Shown piece by piece: positions 6,110 through 11,793 of a stretch of 11,793 bases of DNA (position 1 is its first letter; each line of letters begins with the position of its first letter). Source of the stretch: Dysgonamonadaceae bacterium. Its GTDB lineage: Bacteria > Bacteroidota > Bacteroidia > Bacteroidales > Azobacteroidaceae. A program made the translations under genes and the position numbers. The notes under the pieces are model-generated. The model saw only the letters and a list, made by a program, of their open reading frames with translations. It did not search any database and had not been told where the DNA came from. The stretch lies in contig JAIRSN010000018.1 in assembly GCA_031255425.1 (NCBI GenBank), positions 1 through 11,793 of the forward strand. Reading direction: 5' to 3'.

Positions 6110-6172
6110 AACGAATTAAAATTAAGAATGGATAGCATAATCTCTTAATTCGTTGTTTTTATTCTTAATTTT
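6110..6172 (+). promoter_or_regulatory. Interlocking inverted repeats abutting the era start codon
   Basis: Two perfect inverted repeats share the fabH-era gap. Repeat A pairs AACGAATTAA 6110-6119 with TTAATTCGTT 6145-6154 and is followed by GTTTTTATT, resembling a terminator for fabH. Repeat B pairs AAAATTAAGAAT 6118-6129 with ATTCTTAATTTT 6161-6172, ending at the base before the era ATG. The order A-B-A'-B' with a 2-nt overlap means they compete or form a pseudoknot. A third option pairs AATTAAGA 6120-6127 with TCTTAATT 6143-6150. The pairings are seen; a regulatory role is inferred. Confidence 0.5.
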
Positions 6173-7054
6173 ATGCACAAGTCAGGATTTGTAAATATTG
6201 TCGGGAATCCGAATGTAGGAAAATCTACTTTAATGAACCTTTTGGTAGGGGAAAAACTTTCTATCATAACCTCCAAAGCCCAGACTACCCGCCACCGGAT
6301 AATGGGAATTGTCAATACCGATGATATGCAAATCGTTTATTCCGACACGCCCGGCGTTTTACATCCCAACTACAAACTGCAAGAGAATATGCTCAGCTTT
6401 TCCGAGTCGGCATTGGACGATGCGGATGTGCTGGTTTACGTAACAGATGTAATCGAAAAGGTTGACAAGAACGATTTCTTTCTCAAAAAAGTAGAAAAAG
6501 TCACGGCTCCTGTTCTCTTGATAATAAACAAGGTCGATTTATCCAATCAGAAAGCGCTGGGGAAAATGGTAACGGAATGGGAAAAAGTGTTCCCGCAAGC
6601 GGAAATTATTCCGGTGTCGGCAACGCATCGTTTCAATACGGATTACCTGAAAAAAAGGATTGAAGAATTGATTCCAGAGTCGTCGCCCTATTTTGAAAAA
6701 GATGCGATGACGGATCGTCCCGCGCGGTTTTTTGTCACCGAAATAATCCGGGAGAAGATACTCCTGTATTATCAGAAGGAAATTCCGTATTCGGTGGAGG
6801 TTGCAGTCGAACTTTTCGACGAATCGGATGCGCTGATCCATATCAAAGCCTTGATAATCGTAGAAAGGGATTCTCAAAAAGGAATCATTATCGGCGACCA
6901 GGGGAAAGCGCTTAAAAAGGTCGGTTCTATGGCACGAAAAGACATCGAAAAATTCTTCGAAAAAAAGGTATTTCTTGAAATCTTTGTCAAAGTAGAAAAA
7001 GATTGGCGGAACAGGGACAACCTGTTGAAGCGTTTCGGCTATAAAATAGATTAA
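6173..7054 (+). CDS. era: GTPase Era, 16S rRNA-binding ribosome assembly factor
   Basis: A 293-residue, full-length Era. It binds the 3' end of 16S rRNA and helps mature the 30S subunit, coupling assembly to GTP hydrolysis. The N-terminal GTPase domain has G1 GNPNVGKS at 11-18, the TTRHR switch I region at 38-42, G3 DTPG at 58-61 and G4 NKVD at 119-122. The C-terminal KH RNA-binding domain (about 205-293) contains VERDSQKGIIIGDQG, with the KH loop GDQG at 241-244. An acidic residue inside the GxxG loop is uncommon; I recall GKQG or GNKG in relatives. The ATG at 6173 gives MHKSGFVNIVGNPNVGKS, matching Bacteroidales homologues. It lies 67 bp after fabH and 30 bp before der. Confidence 0.96.
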   Translation: MHKSGFVNIVGNPNVGKSTLMNLLVGEKLSIITSKAQTTRHRIMGIVNTDDMQIVYSDTPGVLHPNYKLQENMLSFSESALDDADVLVYVTDVIEKVDKNDFFLKKVEKVTAPVLLIINKVDLSNQKALGKMVTEWEKVFPQAEIIPVSATHRFNTDYLKKRIEELIPESSPYFEKDAMTDRPARFFVTEIIREKILLYYQKEIPYSVEVAVELFDESDALIHIKALIIVERDSQKGIIIGDQGKALKKVGSMARKDIEKFFEKKVFLEIFVKVEKDWRNRDNLLKRFGYKID

Positions 7055-7084
7055 TCGGGCATATAAAAAATACAAAGAAAAATT

Positions 7085-8398
7085 ATGAGTAACATAGTAG
7101 CAATAGTAGGCCGTCCGAACGTAGGGAAATCCACCTTGTTCAACCGGCTGACGCAAAGCCGTCAAGCCATTGTGGACGAAACGTCCGGAACCACCCGCGA
7201 CCGTCAATACGGCAAGTCCGAATGGACGGGTCACGAATTTTCCGTCATCGATACCGGCGGTTGGGTGATCGGCTCGGAAGATGTTTTTGAGGAAGAAATC
7301 AACAAACAGGTGCAGGTTGCCATTGACGAAGCCGATGTTATTCTGTTTCTTGTAGATGTGACTCATGGGATTACCGGCCTGGACCAGCAGGTGGCGGCCA
7401 TGCTCCGCAAAGGGAAAAAACCGGTCGTTCTGGTTTCCAATAAGGCCGACAACTATGAACTGCATGCCCAATCGGCCGAATTTTACACCTTGGGATTGGG
7501 TGATCCCTATAATATTTCCGCGGCAAACGGTTCCGGGACAGGGGATTTATTGGATGTCGTCGTTTCTAAGTTCACGAAAAAAGACGAAGAAGAAATCGAA
7601 GACAACATTCCCAAAATAGCTGTTGTCGGACGTCCGAATGCCGGCAAATCTTCTTTGATAAACGCCTTTATCGGCGAAGACCGAAACATTGTAACGGAGA
7701 TCGCCGGAACAACCCGCGACTCGATTTATACCCAATATGACAAATTCGGACTGAAATTTTACCTCGTAGATACCGCCGGGATCCGTAAAAAAGGGAAGGT
7801 GACGGAAGATTTGGAATACTATTCCGTCGTCCGGGCGATCCGGGCGATTGAAAATGCGGATGTTTGCGTGCTGATGATTGACGCCACCCGTGGAATCGAA
7901 ACGCAGGACATCAATATCTTTTCATTGATCCAAAAGAACAGAAAAGGGCTGGTGATTGTCGTAAACAAATGGGATTTAGTCGAAAACAAAAACGACAATA
8001 TCATCAAAACATTTGAGAATGCCATCCGCGAACGGACCGCGCCTTTTGTGGATGTGCCGGTTATCTTTGCCTCCGCCATTACCAAACAACGGATTTACAA
8101 GATATTGGAAACGGCGAAAGAGGTTTACGAAACGCGCAATACCAAAATTTCCACTCATCAGTTGAATGAGGTTCTTCTTCCCATTATCGAAAAAACGCCG
8201 CCGCCCATGAACAAAGGGAAAATGGTGAAAATAAAATACATCACCCAGTTGCCGAATACCGCCGTGCCGAGTTTTGTGTTTTTCTGCAATTTGCCGCAAT
8301 GGGTAAAAGAGCCGTACAAGCGTTTTCTGGAAAATCAACTCCGAAAGAATTGGAAGCTGACCGGAACGCCGGTAAATATCTATATGCGTGAAAAGTGA
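7085..8398 (+). CDS. der: Ribosome assembly GTPase Der (EngA), double GTPase domain
   Basis: A 437-residue protein with two tandem GTPase domains and a C-terminal KH-like domain, the defining layout of Der. It is essential in most bacteria for 50S subunit biogenesis. Domain 1 has G1 GRPNVGKS at 9-16, DTGG at 56-59 and NKAD at 119-122. Domain 2 has G1 GRPNAGKS at 182-189, DTAG at 229-232 and NKWD at 294-297. The KH-like domain covers roughly 350-437. The acidic linker DEEEIEDN (167-174) joins the GTPase domains. The start at 7085 follows an A-rich stretch; [16 protein letters not shown] is the usual Bacteroidales opening. It is the last gene of the cluster, and I see no terminator immediately after it. 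Confidence 0.97.
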   Translation: MSNIVAIVGRPNVGKSTLFNRLTQSRQAIVDETSGTTRDRQYGKSEWTGHEFSVIDTGGWVIGSEDVFEEEINKQVQVAIDEADVILFLVDVTHGITGLDQQVAAMLRKGKKPVVLVSNKADNYELHAQSAEFYTLGLGDPYNISAANGSGTGDLLDVVVSKFTKKDEEEIEDNIPKIAVVGRPNAGKSSLINAFIGEDRNIVTEIAGTTRDSIYTQYDKFGLKFYLVDTAGIRKKGKVTEDLEYYSVVRAIRAIENADVCVLMIDATRGIETQDINIFSLIQKNRKGLVIVVNKWDLVENKNDNIIKTFENAIRERTAPFVDVPVIFASAITKQRIYKILETAKEVYETRNTKISTHQLNEVLLPIIEKTPPPMNKGKMVKIKYITQLPNTAVPSFVFFCNLPQWVKEPYKRFLENQLRKNWKLTGTPVNIYMREK

Positions 8399-8418
8399 TG
8401 TTAAATGAACGGACATTA

Positions 8419-8450
8419 CTTGGTGTAGAATAAAAACTTTTTTATCTTTG
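8419..8450 (+). promoter_or_regulatory. Promoter of the membrane-anchored hypothetical gene
   Basis: TATCTTTG at 8443-8450 is a perfect -7 box. CTTG at 8419-8422 sits 20 bp upstream as a near-consensus -33 box. Transcription from about 8457 gives a 24-nt leader to the ATG at 8481, so this gene is not simply the tail of the der operon. Confidence 0.72.
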
Positions 8451-8480
8451 CCTCCGGTCTTTTTATAATTCCCCATTCGC

Positions 8481-9278
8481 ATGGACTACAACAAACAGAG
8501 TACATTAATCCTATTGCTGGTTTTTCTCATTATTTTTCTTTTAATAATAGGAATATGGAGCCGCAGGTCGATGCCGGAAAAGGAAACGGTTGTGGAAAAA
8601 ACGCCTTCGGAAGCGGTCGCAAAGAAAGCCGAGGAGAAACCTTCCGGAAATAAAAACACGATTGTTACGAAGGTCGAAATAACGGAAACCGAAGAAAATG
8701 CGCTGATCTTGGACACGGTAGAAGACGCCGCAGCGGAAGCGTCGGATGCCGAAACAGAACCGGAAATAGAAATTCCCCTGATTGAGAAAAGAGAACCGTC
8801 CACGGTTTACATTCCTTCGACTAAATCGTTGTTCAAAAAAACGGATGTCTCGGTGTACCGGCTTCATACCCAAGCCCGGATCTCCTCCGTTCAACGGGAG
8901 AGGCTTAGGATTGATGAAGTCAAAACCGGCATTCCGATGAAAGAGATTCCTTCGGAAGATCTGCTTCCGGGCCAATCGTACTATTCGGGTGAAAATGGAC
9001 GGCTGGAAAGTTTTATTTACCTGGAACCCAAAGGCAAAATCCATGAGTATCTGCTGAGTTTTGATCCGAAAGGGAATTATGTAGACTGCATCGAAATCGG
9101 GCTGATCGGTTCGGAGGACGAAAAGATAAAGTACGCCGGTTTGCAAACCAATAAAATCTTAGTCTTTGAAGTGCAGACCAATAGCGCAATCAACAGAAAA
9201 GAAGAAATCGTGACGCAATATACGGTTAATTCGCATTTGCAATTCAAAAAGGGCAAAACATTTACGAAACTGCTCTGA
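8481..9278 (+). CDS. Membrane-anchored protein of unknown function with an acidic linker
   Basis: A 265-residue protein that I do not recognise. One strong hydrophobic segment at about 8-26 (STLILLLVFLIIFLLIIGIW) is followed by RR, so it is probably a single-pass anchor. With Lys5 before and Arg28-Arg29 after the segment, the topology is uncertain; Lys5 alone gives only slight support for an N-in arrangement. Residues 30-105 are a low-complexity stretch rich in Glu, Ala, Lys and Thr, likely a flexible spacer. Residues 108-265 look like a globular, mostly beta domain (for example FIYLEPKGKIHEYLLSFDPKGNYVDCIEIGLIG), reminiscent in style of exported Bacteroidetes proteins of unknown role. There is no lipobox, catalytic motif or metal site that I can identify. 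It has its own promoter and faces the convergent proBA operon. Codon use looks like that of its neighbours, so no sign of transfer. Confidence 0.85.
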   Translation: MDYNKQSTLILLLVFLIIFLLIIGIWSRRSMPEKETVVEKTPSEAVAKKAEEKPSGNKNTIVTKVEITETEENALILDTVEDAAAEASDAETEPEIEIPLIEKREPSTVYIPSTKSLFKKTDVSVYRLHTQARISSVQRERLRIDEVKTGIPMKEIPSEDLLPGQSYYSGENGRLESFIYLEPKGKIHEYLLSFDPKGNYVDCIEIGLIGSEDEKIKYAGLQTNKILVFEVQTNSAINRKEEIVTQYTVNSHLQFKKGKTFTKLL

Positions 9279-9308
9279 ATCCTCCAATTATTCCAAAAAA
9301 AACAAACT

Positions 9309-9333
9309 AAAAAAGGGTTGAAAACCTCAACCC
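9309..9333 (-). terminator. Intrinsic terminator of the proBA operon
   Basis: GGGTTGA at 9315-9321 pairs with TCAACCC at 9327-9333 around a 5-nt loop. Read on the minus strand the stem is followed by six T residues (A run at 9309-9314 on the plus strand), a classic intrinsic terminator 37 bp past the proA stop. On the plus strand it is followed by C-rich sequence, so it should be less efficient for the convergent gene, whose stop lies 36 bp before it. Confidence 0.85.
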
Positions 9334-9369
9334 CCGACCGCTTCCGTACGCAAGGAACCGGCACCCGGC

Positions 9370-10611
9370 TTATTCGCGGACCTGCCCGTTTCCGGTGATG
9401 ATGTATTTGTACGTGGTCAATTCGGCGAGAGCCATCGGGCCGCGGGCGTGCATCTTCTGCGTACTGATTCCTATTTCCGCGCCGAACCCGAACTGCGCAC
9501 CGTCGGTAAACGCGGTTGAAACATTGACGTAAACACAAGCCGCATCGATTGTTTTGACATATAAATCCGCTGCCGTTTTGTCCTCCGTTACAATCGTTTC
9601 GCTGTGCTTCGAGGAATGGCGGGCAACGTGTTGCATCGCTTCTTCTATCGTATCAACGGTCTTTATAGACATCTTATAATCAAGAAATTCGATGCCGAAA
9701 CCGGTTTCGCCGGCGGGTTCGAGCAGGTTTTCCGGATACCTTCCCCGCAACGCTTCGTATGCGCGGGGGTCGGCATAGATGATGACCTCTTTGGTGGCAA
9801 GCCTGTTGCACAATCCGGGAAGATCATTCAGGCGTCCGGAATGAATGATCAATGTATCCATCGCGTTGCACACGCTGACTCTCCGCGTCTTGGCATTGAA
9901 AATAAGGGCGGCGCCTTTAGCGGCATCGCCCTGCCGGTCGAAATACGTATGGCAGATTCCGGCGCCGGTTTCGATGACCGGTACCCGCGAATTTTCCCGC
10001 ACGTAATGGATCAGCGACGAACTTCCCCGCGGGATTATCAGATCGACATAATCCCTTGCGCCAAGCAGTTCCGCCGTTGCCTGCCTGCCGGAAGGGAGCA
10101 GGGTCAAGACGTCCGGGTTGATGCCCGCATCTGCCAGTACCTTGCGAATCAGCTTTGCGATTGCTTCATTTGAAAAATGAGCGTCGCTGCCTCCTTTCAG
10201 AATCACCGCGTTATTGCTTTTGAAACAAAGCCCGAACACATCGAAACCGACATTCGGCCGCGCTTCGTATATCACGCCGATCACCCCAAACGGGATCCGT
10301 ATCTTCGTTATTTTCATGCCGTTGGGACGCACCGTTTCGGACAACACTTCGCCGGCAGGCGAGCGCAACGAGGCAACGTTGCGCAAGTCCGCGGCGATGG
10401 CAAATATCCGCTCTTTCGTGAGCTTCAACCTGTCGTACAGCGGATTCGAGACGTCCATCCGGTTCAGGTCCATCCGGTTGGCGTCCAAAAGGACCTCGGA
10501 TTGCCGTTCGGTTTCGCGAGCCACTTCCAGCAAGACGCGGTTGATGACCGGTTCGTCTAAGGCGTTGAGTTCCCTGCTCGCCCGCATCGTTTTTTCAAAT
10601 ATATTTTCCAT
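9370..10611 (-). CDS. proA: Glutamate-5-semialdehyde dehydrogenase (gamma-glutamyl phosphate reductase)
   Basis: A 413-residue cytoplasmic enzyme, normal length. It reduces gamma-glutamyl phosphate to glutamate 5-semialdehyde with NADPH, the second step of proline synthesis from glutamate; the product cyclises and is reduced by ProC. It belongs to the aldehyde dehydrogenase superfamily. Recognisable segments are [16 protein letters not shown] at 106-121, [12 protein letters not shown] at 137-148, [10 protein letters not shown] at 191-200, [12 protein letters not shown] at 214-225 and the catalytic VCNA with Cys248. The C-terminal [28 protein letters not shown] is strongly conserved. An in-frame five-codon near-repeat ([10 protein letters not shown], about 46-54) comes from a 15-bp imperfect tandem repeat near 10454-10483. 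It follows proB by 24 bp on the same strand and ends at the operon terminator. Confidence 0.96.
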   Translation of the reverse strand: MENIFEKTMRASRELNALDEPVINRVLLEVARETERQSEVLLDANRMDLNRMDVSNPLYDRLKLTKERIFAIAADLRNVASLRSPAGEVLSETVRPNGMKITKIRIPFGVIGVIYEARPNVGFDVFGLCFKSNNAVILKGGSDAHFSNEAIAKLIRKVLADAGINPDVLTLLPSGRQATAELLGARDYVDLIIPRGSSSLIHYVRENSRVPVIETGAGICHTYFDRQGDAAKGAALIFNAKTRRVSVCNAMDTLIIHSGRLNDLPGLCNRLATKEVIIYADPRAYEALRGRYPENLLEPAGETGFGIEFLDYKMSIKTVDTIEEAMQHVARHSSKHSETIVTEDKTAADLYVKTIDAACVYVNVSTAFTDGAQFGFGAEIGISTQKMHARGPMALAELTTYKYIITGNGQVRE

Positions 10612-10635
10612 ATCCGTTTTCTTTATTATTCGCTG

Positions 10636-11748
10636 TTAATCCAAATACATATAATCGTAATGTATCAAGGCTTTAGCGCCTTTTTTCCCGATTACCTGCC
10701 GGGCTTTTTCCGCCGAAAGCGTCGCACGTCCCACCCCGATGTTCTCGCCGGACGGCGCTACAATCCGCACAATATCGTCTTTCTCGAAACGGCCTTCGAC
10801 CGATTCGACTCCCACCGGCAACAAACTGGCGGCTTTCGGCTGCATCAACGCTTCGTAAGCGCCGGGATTGATGTGTATGGCGCCTTTGGCAAAACCGTCG
10901 CTGTGGGCTATCCATTTTTTTACGCCCGATACCGGACGCCGCAACGGGACAAACCGGGTGCAAAGCACTTCCGGCAAACGATTCAAAACCAAGTCGATCA
11001 GTATGTTCTCCCGCTTGCCGTTGGCGATGATCACTTCGATTCCTTCGTCGGCTACTTTGCGGGCAATGCGGGATTTCGTAATCATTCCCCCGCGCCCGAA
11101 TTGCGATTTTCCGGTGAAAATGTAATTGGATATGCCGGTGTTCCCCGGTTCGATTTCGCGGATAACTTCTGCGTTTCCTGCACTCGGATCGCCGTTGTAG
11201 ATGCCGTCGATGGCACTCAGGATAATCAGTCCGTCGGCGTTCATCATCGCTGCCACCATCCCCGACAGCTCGTCGTTGTCGGTAAACATCAACTCGGTGA
11301 CCGAGATGGTATCGTTCTCATTTACAATCGGCACTACTTTATTGTGGAGCATTACTTCCATGCAGTTTTTCTGGTTCAGGTAATGGTTGCGGCTCGACAG
11401 GCTCTCTTTTGTGGTCAAAACCTGTCCGCAATCTATTTCCCTTTCGCGGAAAAGGTGATAATACGTGTTGATGAGTTTCACCTGTCCGACAGCGGAAAAC
11501 AACTGCCGCGCCGACACGGGGTCGAGCTTCCGGAAAGCGCTTTGCGCACCGAGTTCGCCCCGTCCCGAAGCTACGGCTCCCGACGACACGACGATGATTT
11601 CAACGCCTGAACGAAGTAGCAACGCGATCTGGGCAACAAGCAACGACATCCGCCCGGCATCGAGCGTGCCGTCGGCGCCGGTCAGCACGTTGCTGCCGAT
11701 TTTTATTACAATCCTTTTGTACTTTAGGGTTTCTTTTGTTTTTATCAT
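10636..11748 (-). CDS. proB: Glutamate 5-kinase with C-terminal PUA domain
   Basis: A 370-residue enzyme that phosphorylates glutamate to gamma-glutamyl phosphate with ATP, the first and normally proline-inhibited step of proline synthesis. The amino-acid kinase domain (about 10-260) shows KIGSN at 16-20, SSGAVASG at 55-62, IVNENDT at 141-147, TDNDELSG at 156-163 and GRGGM at 218-222. The C-terminal PUA domain (about 285-365) is complete, ending AKALIHYDYMYLD. Length fits the two-domain form. The ATG at 11746-11748 is preceded by AGAGGA, a Shine-Dalgarno-like sequence that lies very close to the start and is unusual among the genes here. Four Cys residues are scattered without a pattern. It forms an operon with proA downstream, with a promoter at the right edge. 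Confidence 0.96.
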   Translation of the reverse strand: MIKTKETLKYKRIVIKIGSNVLTGADGTLDAGRMSLLVAQIALLLRSGVEIIVVSSGAVASGRGELGAQSAFRKLDPVSARQLFSAVGQVKLINTYYHLFREREIDCGQVLTTKESLSSRNHYLNQKNCMEVMLHNKVVPIVNENDTISVTELMFTDNDELSGMVAAMMNADGLIILSAIDGIYNGDPSAGNAEVIREIEPGNTGISNYIFTGKSQFGRGGMITKSRIARKVADEGIEVIIANGKRENILIDLVLNRLPEVLCTRFVPLRRPVSGVKKWIAHSDGFAKGAIHINPGAYEALMQPKAASLLPVGVESVEGRFEKDDIVRIVAPSGENIGVGRATLSAEKARQVIGKKGAKALIHYDYMYLD

Positions 11749-11779
11749 TCCTCTATTTATAGCTGTTTGTAAGGAAATG

Positions 11780-11787
11780 CAAATTTA
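11780..11787 (-). promoter_or_regulatory. -7 box of the proBA promoter
   Basis: Read on the minus strand, 11787-11780 is TAAATTTG, a perfect TAnnTTTG element followed by C. The matching -33 box would lie past the right edge, so only half the promoter is in the window. Transcription would begin near 11773, about 25 nt before the proB start. Confidence 0.65.
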
Positions 11788-11793
11788 GAATAA

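Noticed and set aside
10660..11610. A 316-codon open frame on the plus strand antisense to proB
   Set aside because: It overlaps the full glutamate 5-kinase, has no promoter or recognisable domain, and arises from the codon bias of proB.

Overview
The window looks like a chromosomal segment of a Bacteroidetes bacterium, most likely of the order Bacteroidales. Three things point there. Upstream of several genes lies the Bacteroidetes sigma-factor promoter signature (a TAnnTTTG -7 box, usually TATCTTTGC, with a TTTG-like -33 box about 19-20 bp upstream). Starts are A-rich with almost no Shine-Dalgarno sequence. The gene order yceD (DUF177)-rpmF-fabH-era-der, and the protein sequences themselves, are typical of Bacteroidales. 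These assignments come from reading the sequence and remembered families, not from a database search.

Layout: (1) 1-242, minus strand: the 5' end of a secreted protein running off the left edge. (2) 243-878: a gene-poor divergent spacer holding a 160-bp nested palindrome (507-666), a 9-bp direct repeat and the promoter of the next gene. (3) 879-1697: a TlpA/ResA-like thioredoxin-fold lipoprotein. (4) 1698-1951: a spacer with two promoters and one intrinsic terminator; the first promoter and the terminator frame a possible short RNA of about 90 nt, and the second promoter drives lepA. (5) 1952-3739: lepA (EF-4). (6) 3740-4198: a spacer with a decayed 57-codon coding remnant, a strong terminator and a consensus promoter. 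(7) 4199-8398: the yceD-rpmF-fabH-era-der cluster on the plus strand (ribosome assembly, ribosomal protein bL32, start of fatty acid synthesis, two ribosome-associated GTPases). (8) 8481-9278: an unrecognised membrane-anchored protein with its own promoter. (9) 9370-11748, minus strand: the proB-proA operon for proline synthesis, with a promoter at the right edge and a terminator at the end, convergent with the preceding gene.

How it works together: most of the window is growth-related housekeeping. LepA, YceD, bL32, Era and Der all act on ribosome assembly or translation, and FabH couples the cluster to membrane lipid synthesis. ProB and ProA perform the first two steps from glutamate to proline. 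I see no defence island, phage, transposase, CRISPR array or obvious new multi-gene system. The best unexplained structures are the 160-bp palindrome, the candidate small RNA before lepA, the overlapping inverted repeats that abut the era start codon, and the coding remnant after lepA, whose end resembles a repeated family of Bacteroidetes surface proteins.
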